Source: Candidatus Enterococcus murrayae (GTDB lineage: Bacteria > Bacillota > Bacilli > Lactobacillales > Enterococcaceae). From it: a DNA stretch of 54,464 nt. The notes beneath the pieces are model-generated. The model did no database searches and was not told the origin of the DNA. It worked only from the letters and a program-made list of their open reading frames with translations. Within the stretch, counting starts at the first letter, position 1; every line of letters begins with the position of its first letter. The stretch is taken from positions 1 to 54,464 of the forward strand of contig NZ_JAFLVR010000013.1 of NCBI RefSeq assembly GCF_017315985.1, in the 5' to 3' direction. A program made the translations under genes and the position numbers. Shown here one piece after another: positions 34,698 to 42,776 of this stretch.

Positions 34698-34994
34698 TTA
34701 TTGGTCAATATCATGAACTGAAACGATATCTCCTACAGCGTGAATTGGTCTTGGCATCACATTTTGTGCCGTTAATGTGCCGATTTCTGCTGCAGCTTTG
34801 GCACCTGCTGAAACAGAGGCTTCTACCGCAGCGACATCGCCTTTGATCATGATCGTAACCAAAGTAGAACCGATATTTTCATAAGAAATCAATTCTACAT
34901 TCGCCGCCTTCAGCATTTCATCACAGGCCCTCAATGCTGGAACCAATCCGACTGTTTCGACTAATCCTAGTGCTTCTTCACCTTTATACCTCAC
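34698..34994 (-). CDS. BMC-H shell protein
   Basis: A 98-residue hexameric shell protein: GEEALGLVETVGLVPALRACDEMLKAANVELISYENIGSTLVTIMIKGDVAAVEASVSAGAKAAAEIG and VMPRPIH. The pore-facing segment IGSTLV differs from GGGIV of the major pair. It is translated 12 bp after the small winged-helix-like gene. The first copy of the intergenic hairpin module begins directly after its stop. Confidence 0.95.
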   Translation of the reverse strand: MRYKGEEALGLVETVGLVPALRACDEMLKAANVELISYENIGSTLVTIMIKGDVAAVEASVSAGAKAAAEIGTLTAQNVMPRPIHAVGDIVSVHDIDQ

Positions 34995-35006
34995 CTGTAA
35001 GCCTCC

Positions 35007-35291
35007 TTACCCTTTACGATATGCGGCATCGACATACTTAGAGACTGTTTGCTCGCCATCTTCTGTAATTTGATAACGCATCACTAATTCATTTTCACTA
35101 TCTAAATCGTAGCTAGTCATCTCTACTAAGCCATTCGCCTCAAGAGCTAACAGATGATCTAGATACATTTTTTTATTAAACTGACCTTCGTTTCCATAGT
35201 CCTTTTTCAATGCGGACATGACACTTTTTACATCCACTTCTTCTCCATCGGACATATAGTTCAAAACAGCCATTCGACTTGGTAGAACCAT
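35007..35291 (-). CDS. Small winged-helix-like protein of the cut operon
   Basis: A 94-residue protein, MVLPSRMAVLNYMSDGEEVDVKSVMSALKKDYG then KKMYLDHLLALEANGLVEMTSYDLDSENELVMRYQITEDGEQTVSKYV. The order helix-helix-helix-wing (two beta strands with YQITEDGEQ) looks like a winged helix of the PadR/MarR sort. It overlaps the transporter gene stop. The ATG at 35291 has AAGGAG nine bases upstream. It may tune operon expression or bind another protein; function unproven. Confidence 0.6.
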   Translation of the reverse strand: MVLPSRMAVLNYMSDGEEVDVKSVMSALKKDYGNEGQFNKKMYLDHLLALEANGLVEMTSYDLDSENELVMRYQITEDGEQTVSKYVDAAYRKG

Positions 35292-35292
35292 C

Positions 35293-36303
35293 TTAAGCAT
35301 CTCCTTTTCTGAATAAGTCTAAAGGATTCATTGTTACGATAATGGCGCCTAAAACAATGACGACAGATCCAATGACGATCGTAGTAGTAAATGATTGTCC
35401 CAAGAACATAACGCTGAACAACACCCCCCAGAAGGCATAGGTTACATTCAATGACATCCCGATCGCACAGCCGACCATCGAATTGGCTTTATACCAGCAC
35501 ACGAAGGATGCTGCGGCACTTAAGCCTGCCAATGCCAACCATAAAATCGGGATACCAGCAGCTAACGTCCCGCCTAACAACTTAAGTGCGCCAATAAGTG
35601 GAACGATCAGAACTAAAACAGCTAGTCCAGAAATCAATTCTCGTAAATTAACCGCCACATCTGTATCGATCATGGCACCGCCGAAGCTTGAGAACACGCC
35701 CTCAAGTCCCCAGCAAACTGCGGCAATTAACGCACAAATAATTCCTAGTGTGAAGTTTGGTGCGCCCTCTGGTTTTACAAAATTAATAATGATAGCTCCC
35801 ATCACACATAACACCATTCCGAAAACTACCCGTTTAGTTGGTTTTTGTTTTAAGAAAATCCACGCGAATAAAGAACCAAATAAGCTGCAAGTCGCTGAAA
35901 TCGGAATCGCATAAGCACCTGCTAGCGCAAGTCCGATCAAATAAGCACCGTTAGCAACTGGTCCGCCCAGCAAAAAGCCTACAACAAGCATTTGACCCGG
36001 TTTGGTTTTCAATGTTCTCGTCAACTCTTTTAAACGACCCTGTTTTGCGTTATAGAATAATAGCCAAATCCCGGCGAATAAATCGTTCAAGCCAGAAGCC
36101 ACAAAGGGAGCCGCCAAAATACCCGCAGCGCTGGCCAATGGATTGTAACCACTTGCCACCACAACTAACGTGGAATATATTCCGTAGGTTAACCCAGAAA
36201 ATAACCCATTTCCGAGCCCAGCAATCTGAAACTTTTTACCGACCGCTTTCATTTTTGCCTCCGCAGTCGCGGATGTTTGCATTACACTTTTTTCACCGTC
36301 CAT
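35293..36303 (-). CDS. DMT-superfamily (EamA-type) transporter, candidate choline importer
   Basis: A 336-residue protein with ten predicted membrane helices arranged as two EamA repeats (first about 25-165, second about 190-330; PISATCSLFGSLFAWIFLKQKPTKR and IGMSLNVTYAFWGVLFSVMFLGQSF are the paired signatures). Choline-compartment operons often carry a small EmrE-type DMT transporter; this larger homologue occupies the same place as gene two of the operon, so choline uptake is the natural guess. Export of trimethylamine is another possibility. Confidence 0.8.
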   Translation of the reverse strand: MDGEKSVMQTSATAEAKMKAVGKKFQIAGLGNGLFSGLTYGIYSTLVVVASGYNPLASAAGILAAPFVASGLNDLFAGIWLLFYNAKQGRLKELTRTLKTKPGQMLVVGFLLGGPVANGAYLIGLALAGAYAIPISATCSLFGSLFAWIFLKQKPTKRVVFGMVLCVMGAIIINFVKPEGAPNFTLGIICALIAAVCWGLEGVFSSFGGAMIDTDVAVNLRELISGLAVLVLIVPLIGALKLLGGTLAAGIPILWLALAGLSAAASFVCWYKANSMVGCAIGMSLNVTYAFWGVLFSVMFLGQSFTTTIVIGSVVIVLGAIIVTMNPLDLFRKGDA

Positions 36304-36314
36304 CTGAATTCTCC

Positions 36315-36599
36315 TTAATCATTTGTTGTCGCTGGAAGAATAGTCTCAACTTCACCATGTGGTCGAGGAATTACGTGAACAGACAATAATTCACCCACTC
36401 TTTGTGCGGCTGTTGCTCCTGCATCCGTTGCAGCTTTGACAGCACCTACATCGCCACGCACCATAACGGTGACAATACCACCGCCTACAAGCTCCTTTCC
36501 AATCAAGGAAACATTAGCAGCCTTGACCATTGCATCCGCCGCTTCGATTGAGCCCACCAGCCCTTTTGTCTCTACCATTCCCAAAGCATCGTACTTCAT
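36315..36599 (-). CDS. BMC-H microcompartment shell protein (first gene of operon)
   Basis: A 94-residue hexameric shell protein: [88 protein letters not shown]. It is nearly identical to the last gene of the operon. Being first after the promoter, it is probably the most abundant facet protein. GGGAGG stands upstream of the ATG, and the leader from the predicted start point is about 50 nt. Confidence 0.96.
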   Translation of the reverse strand: MKYDALGMVETKGLVGSIEAADAMVKAANVSLIGKELVGGGIVTVMVRGDVGAVKAATDAGATAAQRVGELLSVHVIPRPHGEVETILPATTND

Positions 36600-36655
36600 T
36601 TGTGTTCCTCCCGTTTGCAGTTCGCACTCAAACCGCTTTTATTTTTTGCATCTTC

Positions 36656-36687
36656 ACTTTAGGTCGTTCCCTTACGGTATAAGTCAA
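36656..36687 (-). promoter_or_regulatory. cut operon promoter with MerR-type 20-bp spacer and operator
   Basis: On the minus strand TTGACT (-35, 36682-36687) and TAAAGT (-10, 36656-36661) are 20 bp apart. The spacer holds the dyad TTAnnnCGT-N6-ACGnnnTAA (36659-36682). Overlong spacers carrying a dyad are the hallmark of MerR-activated promoters. The block GAACGACC abuts the -10, as it does in the merR promoter. Confidence 0.72.
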
Positions 36688-36732
36688 TAAAATAATTTAA
36701 AAAAATTGTGCGCTGATACACAATCTTTATTT

Positions 36733-36790
36733 TTGATACAGATGCTATTCTCAATTAACTGTATCAATCGAGAACGGTATATCGTCGTTC
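36733..36790. promoter_or_regulatory. Upstream palindromes in the cut promoter region
   Basis: TTGATACAG (36733-36741) and CTGTATCAA (36759-36767) form a perfect 9-bp inverted repeat with a 17-nt spacer. GAACG-N9-CGTTC (36772-36790) contains the same GTCGTTC block as the promoter operator and may be a second regulator site. Confidence 0.5.
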
Positions 36791-36799
36791 GCCTAACAA

Positions 36800-37130
36800 A
36801 ATTGATTTATTCCCGAATTTATACTAATTGTTTACTTACAATCATTTTTTACCCAACGAAAAACGGCTTATTTATAAATTAGTACAGGATTTAGAAAAAT
36901 TAATTTCGTTTTTATCGCCAAAATTATTTTTCCGCCATTTCCGCTAAAATTTTTCAGCAAATCTTAGCAAATGAAAACGATAGAAAATTATCATCCTTAC
37001 GAACAATCCCGTTTTATCAACGTTTTTAGACAAATTATTGCTCTTTATCGAAACCTTGCCCTTAGAGACAATGCTGCGAGTTATTTTATTTTTTCAGAAA
37101 ATCACCACACATTTTTTCAAATTTTACCGT
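36800..37130. other. AT-rich spacer between merR and the cut promoter
   Basis: No gene with a ribosome site was found in this stretch. It is A/T-rich on both strands and may contribute DNA curvature upstream of the operon promoter. Confidence 0.4.
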
Positions 37131-37134
37131 AAAA

Positions 37135-37168
37135 AATAGCCCAGCAGCACGAGGCTGCTAGGCTATTA
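37135..37168. terminator. Terminator of the MerR gene
   Basis: Stem AATAGCC-AGCAGC / GCTGCT-GGCTATT around a short loop, immediately after the stop codon. It separates merR from the cut operon. Confidence 0.8.
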
Positions 37169-37171
37169 AAA

Positions 37172-37993
37172 CTACATTTTCGTTGCAGGTACCATAATTT
37201 CTGTCACAAACTTATTCGGATCTTGAGTGGACCAATAATCAATGACATAGCGCTCATAACAGTTTGGACCGATTTTATAGTTGTGCTCCGCGGCCCATTC
37301 TTCTAAAAGTTGATATTTTTTAGAAATATTCTTATGGTCCCCTAAATGGTACAGACAAGCAAACATCTGTCCACCGTAATCTTGCCTTGGTATTAAATAT
37401 TTACTATTTCGAACAGGCTTTTGTACGACCGTCGCATGTTTGATAATGCCCTCTGCCTTTGCCTTATAGTCAGAAAAACTTAGAATAACCGGTCCAGTGA
37501 TCTCACTTTCAAAATGCTCTAAATAATTGGTCCACTCAATATTTATAATTGATGCCTTGTAATCGTATTCAAAATTTTGTTCTAAAAAGTAATAACTATC
37601 GCGATCAATATACTTCAGACTGATGTTGTTCACATTATTTTCCATGGCCATCGTACCTTCGTTTAACAACCCTACCCAATCAGATACCGACTCATGGCAA
37701 TTTTGAATGCGCTCCTCTTCCCTTTTCAGCTCATCAAGCTTACTCAAAAAGTTCCGTTGATGAAAAAAGTAATCCGTCGTGTCAGAAATTCCAGTCATTT
37801 CTTGCAGGCGAAAACCCATTTGCTTGTAGTACTTCAGAATCGGAATCATCATTACGGTATCTTCGCTATAATATCGATAGCCATTCTTTGGGCTGACATG
37901 ATCAGGTATAAGCAATCCTAATTCCTCGTAGAAGCGCAACGTCTTTCTTGAAACGTGACAAATCTCTGCCGCTTCGCCAATACTGTGCATCAT
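37172..37993 (-). CDS. MerR-family regulator with GyrI-like effector domain, likely cut regulator
   Basis: A 273-residue activator-type regulator. The N-terminal winged helix (MHSIGEAAEICHVSRKTLRFYEELGLLIPDHVSPKNGYRYYSEDTV) is a standard MerR DNA-binding domain with a coiled-coil after it. Residues about 130-273 form a GyrI/BmrR-type small-molecule-binding domain (LIPRQDYGGQMFACLYHLG and C-terminal EIMVPATKM). It could bind choline or trimethylamine, both small quaternary or tertiary amines. The ATG at 37993 has GGGAGTG upstream. Matching motifs in its own and the cut promoter support control of the operon. Confidence 0.85.
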   Translation of the reverse strand: MMHSIGEAAEICHVSRKTLRFYEELGLLIPDHVSPKNGYRYYSEDTVMMIPILKYYKQMGFRLQEMTGISDTTDYFFHQRNFLSKLDELKREEERIQNCHESVSDWVGLLNEGTMAMENNVNNISLKYIDRDSYYFLEQNFEYDYKASIINIEWTNYLEHFESEITGPVILSFSDYKAKAEGIIKHATVVQKPVRNSKYLIPRQDYGGQMFACLYHLGDHKNISKKYQLLEEWAAEHNYKIGPNCYERYVIDYWSTQDPNKFVTEIMVPATKM

Positions 37994-38053
37994 TTTCTTC
38001 ACTCCCATCCTCGTTGTCATTATCTAACCACCCTTTACATAATTTCTCTAAAA

Positions 38054-38111
38054 ATTATGGGTCGTTCTGTTATAGTTGTCAAGTAAAATTCTGATCTGCA
38101 CTATAACAGAA
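38054..38111 (-). promoter_or_regulatory. merR promoter with shared operator motif and 12-bp inverted repeat
   Basis: TTGACA (-35, 38077-38082) and CATAAT (-10, 38054-38059) are 17 bp apart on the minus strand. GAACGACC sits against the -10 as in the cut promoter. TTCTGTTATAGT (38065-38076) and ACTATAACAGAA (38100-38111) are a perfect inverted repeat around the -35. Confidence 0.8.
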
Positions 38112-38292
38112 GAGCGAAATTTGTGAATAAATGCATTTACGTCAAGCTTTCTATCGCCAAATAATTATTTTAATTTTAAAAAAAATTTTTGAATCAAATT
38201 TAGGATTTTCACCTAAGTTTTTTATTGAATCCTTATTTTTTAAAGCGAACTAAAATAACGTTTTAATTATTTTTTCAAGTAGCTGAACAGAC

Positions 38293-38588
38293 TTACTTAG
38301 GGCAGCTAACTTCATACTCGATCTTTCCTGTTAACAGTATGCCTCCAGCTAAAAACATACTATTACCATATACTTCAACAATAGACCTAAAGTACATTGA
38401 ATCAACTCCCCCTCTTCCCCATCAAATTCTTTAAAAGACTTTTAATAGCACATTGGTTTATAAAATAACTATAAACACTACCTTCATATTTGGGTTTCCA
38501 GAAAAATTCACCCATCTTTTCGAGTGAAATATACTGCCTCCATTATTTCGTTTTCACTTAAAAATTTCTTTACCTTTTGATCCTTCAT
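38293..38588 (-). pseudogene. Decayed unidentified gene of about 100 codons
   Basis: Starting at an ATG (38588), the minus strand encodes MKDQKVKKFLSENEIMEAVYFTRKDG, then a stop and shifts to FFWKPKYEGSVYSYFINQCAIKSLLK, then FDGEEGELIQCT, then SIVEVYGNSMFLAGGILLTGKIEYEVSCPK before TAA. At least three frame disruptions are needed to join these protein-like segments. I do not recognise the original family; the composition (FWKPKYEGS, EEGELI, LLTGKIEYEV) looks like a cytoplasmic protein. Confidence 0.6.
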
Positions 38589-38649
38589 TTTGAGTTTTTG
38601 GATGGAAAAAACTGTAATCATGTTTTCATAGTCCTTAAAACATAAAAAT

Positions 38650-38717
38650 GTCATAGTGAAAATCAGTTATTTTTGGCTTCCAATACCAAACCAAAAAAAG
38701 AGATTTTCACTATGACT
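38650..38717. repeat. Long hairpin with perfect 15-bp arms
   Basis: GTCATAGTGAAAATC and GATTTTCACTATGAC bracket a 37-nt interior that contains further pairing (TTTGG/CCAAA). It lies downstream of the CPBP gene and could end its transcription; its symmetry also fits a small mobile-element remnant. Confidence 0.7.
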
Positions 38718-38791
38718 TGTTCTTACCGTGAAGATCAATATCGTTCAATTTTTCCTAATTAAATAAATCAAAAGGCTTAATAATTATACCG

Positions 38792-39631
38792 TCATATATC
38801 AGACCTGTTTCTCTTCCATACGCTTTGAACCAACAAGAATACGATGGCGACAACGTACCCTACCATTGCAAAAACAGATGACTGAATACCAAACACACCG
38901 CCGGTCAAAAGGATATTTTTGTCTTGCATCACGTATTGAATAGGCGAGATTGGATTCTCAACGTTACTCATCATAAAGATTCCGCTGCTTACAATCAGGT
39001 TCCAGCAAAAATGATACAAGAAGCTGCACCAAATCGTGCCAGAAAAATATGCTCCCATTGAAAAAAGTACACCAGTTAACGTGCCCGCCACAATGACCAG
39101 CAAACATTCCTTTAAGGATAAACGTCCGTTTAATACATGTAAAATTGCAAATAGCAGCGAAGGAACCAGAAAAGCAATTCGAAGGGACCATTCTCTTTCG
39201 ATAACACGCATGATTACTCCACGAAAAATCATTTCCTCTGTTAAGCTCGCCAATAATCCCGCACCCAACACTCCTGGTACAAGAACCGTAGCAAGCTGAT
39301 CCATGGGCTGATTTACTAGAGTGAATGACCCTCTGGTGAATAGGATCGTAGCTGCGACTACTCCCAGGGGTAATAATAGCGCTAAGATGAACCACTTTGC
39401 TTTGAAATGAATTCGATCAATCCGAAATTCAGCCAAAGGCTCATTGTACGCAAGTTTTATTAAGACACGAATAGCAATAAACGTAAGTAATAGATCGCTT
39501 GCTATAAATAAAATCATACTCCCCTGAAATGGCAAAGACAGCTTTAACCACTGGGCAGCGACTGGACGGGTGACAAAGGAAATAACTAAGCACAACAAAC
39601 AAACGACAATACTTTTTATTTTGGATTTCAT
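38792..39631 (-). CDS. CPBP-family intramembrane metalloprotease
   Basis: A 279-residue polytopic protein of the CAAX-protease/bacteriocin-processing (Abi) family. The motifs are Glu132-Glu133-xxx-Arg137 in TEEMIFRG, His165 in FAILHVLNG and His206/Asn210 in LYHFCWN, all needed for metal and catalysis. The ATG at 39631 has GGAGG upstream; the longer frame to 39673 does not. Bacterial members include bacteriocin-immunity and signalling proteases. It lies downstream of a two-component system and could be its target or partner. Confidence 0.88.
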   Translation of the reverse strand: MKSKIKSIVVCLLCLVISFVTRPVAAQWLKLSLPFQGSMILFIASDLLLTFIAIRVLIKLAYNEPLAEFRIDRIHFKAKWFILALLLPLGVVAATILFTRGSFTLVNQPMDQLATVLVPGVLGAGLLASLTEEMIFRGVIMRVIEREWSLRIAFLVPSLLFAILHVLNGRLSLKECLLVIVAGTLTGVLFSMGAYFSGTIWCSFLYHFCWNLIVSSGIFMMSNVENPISPIQYVMQDKNILLTGGVFGIQSSVFAMVGYVVAIVFLLVQSVWKRNRSDI

Positions 39632-39737
39632 GATTATTCCTCCAATTAATGATTCTTTATTTACTCTCAGCATAATGCTGAATGCTTAATTCAAGAATCG
39701 ATAAACATTAACTGAAGATTAAAAATCCATCAATCAT

Positions 39738-40655
39738 CTACTTCGGGAGTTTGATCAGAAAGCCCTTTGTATAGTCCGAAATATTTTCAACTAGCTGAAT
39801 CGTTCCGTTATGCTTTTCAATAATCTGCTTCGTAATTGCCAAGCCCAGCCCAGTTCCCGTTTTGCTTCTTGAAGAATCTTCTTGAACAAAGGGATCAAAT
39901 ATTACTGGAATAAACTCTTTTGCCAATTTTTTACCACTATCTGCGATCAACAGCTCTAGCTGATCATCGACACGCAGCTGAATCAATATCTTAGTTCCCG
40001 CTGGATTATGTGAAAGAGCGTTGACCAGAATATTATGCAACGCTCGACCAAATTCCAATGGATCGATCACTGCTTTTACAGGAGTATTCGATACATCAAT
40101 CTGCAACTCCATCTTTTTTTCCTCAAACGCAGCATAATGTGACGCAACAATTTCTCTGATCAACCGGCTGAAATCACTGCTTTTTAAATGAAGCGGATAA
40201 TCTGTCCCCTCCAACCGTGCATATTGCAGCATCAACTCTAACATTTGATTGCTTTGATCGGCTTTGTCATAGATCGTTTCCAGCATCTGTCTTTCTTTTT
40301 GAGGATCTATATTTTTTTCCTCAAGCAACAGCTTCGCATAGCCTAATACCGAAGTGCTCGGTGTTTTTAAATCGTGAGCGATCGTAGCAAATAACTGTGT
40401 CTTCTCCTGATTATAAGCAACATTCTCAAGCTGAATTCGTTTTGTAAGAATACGGATGAAAATGTATAGAATAAGAACAAAGATAACTACTTTAACAGCT
40501 GTTACACCAAAAAAACCTGAAATCATCAAAGATTTGCTCTCCGAAAAGGCATTCGTGTAGCGAATAAACAGACTATCAATGACCGTATTCAGCAGTACCA
40601 ATGGAATGGTTACTCCTAGAAATAGTTTAATTAGAAATGACCGTAAATTTTGCAT
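39738..40655 (-). CDS. Sensor histidine kinase
   Basis: A 305-residue membrane kinase. Two hydrophobic helices (about 8-30 and 48-69) enclose a very short outside loop, so sensing is probably within the membrane. The dimerisation/phosphoacceptor motif FATIAHDLKTP gives His94. N-box NILVNALSHNP, the G1-like DSGKKL, F-box FDPFVQ and G2 GTGLGLAI complete the ATPase domain. The ATG at 40655 follows the regulator stop by one base; a longer frame overlaps the regulator and is spurious. Short-loop kinases of this kind often answer to cell-envelope stress or peptide antibiotics. Confidence 0.92.
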   Translation of the reverse strand: MQNLRSFLIKLFLGVTIPLVLLNTVIDSLFIRYTNAFSESKSLMISGFFGVTAVKVVIFVLILYIFIRILTKRIQLENVAYNQEKTQLFATIAHDLKTPSTSVLGYAKLLLEEKNIDPQKERQMLETIYDKADQSNQMLELMLQYARLEGTDYPLHLKSSDFSRLIREIVASHYAAFEEKKMELQIDVSNTPVKAVIDPLEFGRALHNILVNALSHNPAGTKILIQLRVDDQLELLIADSGKKLAKEFIPVIFDPFVQEDSSRSKTGTGLGLAITKQIIEKHNGTIQLVENISDYTKGFLIKLPK

Positions 40656-40656
40656 A

Positions 40657-41328
40657 CTATTTCTCCATTCGATAGCCCAGACCACGAATCGTATGAATTC
40701 GTGATTCTCCGACCTTATTTCTGAGCTTGCTGATGCACACACGGATCGTATTATCATCGACAGCGTCAGCATTTTTCCAGCCAGTTTCATAAATTTGCTC
40801 CTTAGAAAACACCTGCCCTGGGCTGTTCATAAAAAGAAACAGCACCTTAAACTCAACAGAAGTCAACTCGATCTCCTCCATCTCACGGATAAGGATGCAT
40901 CGATCTAAGTCCAATTCTAAATCAGCCACCTTCAAGCTGCCCTTCATTTTCCGATCATTGCCCAAGTCATATAGTCGACGGAGATTGGCCCGAACTCTTG
41001 CAACGACTTCAAGTGCATCAAAGGGCTTGCTAATGTAATCATCCGCGCCTAGATCCAACCCGAAAATTTTATCTGTTGCCTCCGTTTTAGCAGAAAGAAT
41101 CATGATAGGCACATTACTTTTTTCTCGAATCGCTTTTGTTAATTGAAACCCATCTATCTTTGGCATCATGATATCTAATATAACTAAATCAATCTCTTCT
41201 GTTTCAAAGATTCTCAATGCTTCTTGACCATCATGAGCGTCAAATATTGTCATCTGATCTTTTTCCAAATAAAACTTTAACAGCTCTACGATTTCTTTTT
41301 CATCGTCAGCGATCAATAGTTTAGGCAT
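40657..41328 (-). CDS. OmpR-family response regulator
   Basis: A 223-residue regulator with receiver residues Asp8, Asp9, Asp52 (LVILDIMMP) and SKPF, and a winged-helix DNA-binding domain (SVEFKVLFLFMNSPGQVFSKEQIYETGW ... DNTIRVCISKLRNKVG ... IRGLGYRMEK). It resembles VanR-type and envelope-stress regulators. It is translated just before its kinase. Targets cannot be read; the nearby CPBP protease is a candidate. Confidence 0.93.
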   Translation of the reverse strand: MPKLLIADDEKEIVELLKFYLEKDQMTIFDAHDGQEALRIFETEEIDLVILDIMMPKIDGFQLTKAIREKSNVPIMILSAKTEATDKIFGLDLGADDYISKPFDALEVVARVRANLRRLYDLGNDRKMKGSLKVADLELDLDRCILIREMEEIELTSVEFKVLFLFMNSPGQVFSKEQIYETGWKNADAVDDNTIRVCISKLRNKVGESRIHTIRGLGYRMEK

Positions 41329-41433
41329 CTCTATTCCCCCTCAGTGAAAAATTCGCTTACCTTTATTATATTCTACTGCCCATACTAATGGACACGTTTA
41401 TTTCATCATCCAAGGCAGCAACTACTATTGATC

Positions 41434-41491
41434 ACTGCAATAAACTAAAAAACCAGAGTTCTAAGTATAGAGAAACTCTGGTTTATTGCAG
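41434..41491 (-). terminator. Terminator of the xylosidase operon
   Basis: A two-tier hairpin: outer CTGCAATAAAC / GTTTATTGCAG and inner ACCAGAGTT / AACTCTGGT with a T-run inside the minus strand. Confidence 0.8.
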
Positions 41492-41536
41492 ATTTTTTTC
41501 AGGTTGATTCTATTAAAATATTTCCAATATCACTAA

Positions 41537-42772
41537 TTAGCGAGTAACAGACTTGATAGACAGAATGGAAATTCCTCCGATTGCGGAGAAAATGAACGAC
41601 ACAATAAAAATAGCAGAAAAGCTGAATTGTGAAATAACAAAAGCCGCCAATACCGGTGCGATTGCCTGAGTAATCGTGTTACCCAGATTATACACGCCAA
41701 GGAAAAAGGCAATTCGATTCTTGTCAGGTATCACCTCTAGATTCAGTAAGTTATCTAAAGAATTCCAAATGCCCATCCCTAACCCTGCTGCGAAACCATA
41801 GATGATGATTCCAACATCATTTTGCAGAAAGAACATGCTTAAAGCGCCGATTCCTAAAGAGATTGTAGACAGACCAACGGGCAGCTTCAACACTTTATAT
41901 TTGTCAGCTAAAGGGCCTGCAATGAATCCCATCGCGATTCCAAATATCAGCATGATCGTATTGATCAATTGGATAGATTGCTGCGTCCCAACTGTGCCTT
42001 TGTGAAGAAAGTCCGTCATAATAAATAACAGATATCCAGTAATTGAGAAATTTCCTACTCCTTGAAATAATTTTCCAATTAGGGCTAAATAATAATCCCT
42101 GCTGATCGACCAGCTAGGAAAAATTGCTAAGGATTCTTTTAACGTCTTTTTCTCCTTCTTAGCAGATTCCTCAAGCACTTCGTCCAAATTTGACGGTTCT
42201 CTAACAATGATCGCAGCAAGCAATGTGCCGATAAACGTAATAATTCCAAAAATGATGAAGCCGAGTCTAAATTGGCCTAAAAACATAGCCGCAAAGATCG
42301 TAAAGCCGTTGTTTCCTAACGCCATTCCTAATCCGCCATATGCACCTGAAGCAGTTCCTTTACCGTCCTCCGGTGCGAGATCCAGCCAAGCAACCATTGG
42401 CGCAACAATGAAATTCAACGCGATTTGTCCCAGCATCCAGCTGATTAGAAGAAAGGGGATACTATTTGCCATAGAAGCTAAGATCATTGAGATCATAAAC
42501 GCTGTCGCACCACCGACTAGCCAAGGCGTTCGTTTACCAAAACGAGAGCGCGTACGGTCAGAAAGATAACCTGCAACCATATTAGATACAGCCGCAAAAA
42601 CCATTCCGCATGTAGAAAACAATGCAACAAGCTGAATTTTATTCTCTGCATCAATTTGTTGGATCAATGCTGGTAAAAAAAGACTTGCCGCAGCGATATA
42701 TGGTCCTAACCAAGATGCGGGTCCAATAATCAGACCAGGTACGAGGCGTTTTAATGAAACAGTATTTGTCAT
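41537..42772 (-). CDS. MFS transporter, probable xyloside or sugar uptake
   Basis: A 411-residue 12-helix major facilitator protein. The loop 2-3 motif GYLSDRTRSRFGKRTPW is typical of sugar-porting MFS and GPH-like proteins. It lies 4 bp after the GH43 gene and so is co-translated, which suggests it imports the short xylo- or arabino-oligosaccharides that the glycosidase splits in the cytoplasm. Substrate assignment is by context only. Confidence 0.85.
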   Translation of the reverse strand: MTNTVSLKRLVPGLIIGPASWLGPYIAAASLFLPALIQQIDAENKIQLVALFSTCGMVFAAVSNMVAGYLSDRTRSRFGKRTPWLVGGATAFMISMILASMANSIPFLLISWMLGQIALNFIVAPMVAWLDLAPEDGKGTASGAYGGLGMALGNNGFTIFAAMFLGQFRLGFIIFGIITFIGTLLAAIIVREPSNLDEVLEESAKKEKKTLKESLAIFPSWSISRDYYLALIGKLFQGVGNFSITGYLLFIMTDFLHKGTVGTQQSIQLINTIMLIFGIAMGFIAGPLADKYKVLKLPVGLSTISLGIGALSMFFLQNDVGIIIYGFAAGLGMGIWNSLDNLLNLEVIPDKNRIAFFLGVYNLGNTITQAIAPVLAAFVISQFSFSAIFIVSFIFSAIGGISILSIKSVTR

Positions 42773-42776
42773 TTTT

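Noticed and set aside
21034-36599. Ethanolamine-utilisation operon
   Set aside because: No EutBC lyase, EutH or EutVW; Eut-like genes are accessory and the lyase is CutC.
39738-41328. VanR/VanS-like two-component system together with a Ddl fragment at 49.4 kb as a vancomycin-resistance cluster
   Set aside because: The ligase is truncated and 8 kb away among mobile debris; no vanH, vanX or vanT-like genes are present, and the kinase is only generally similar.
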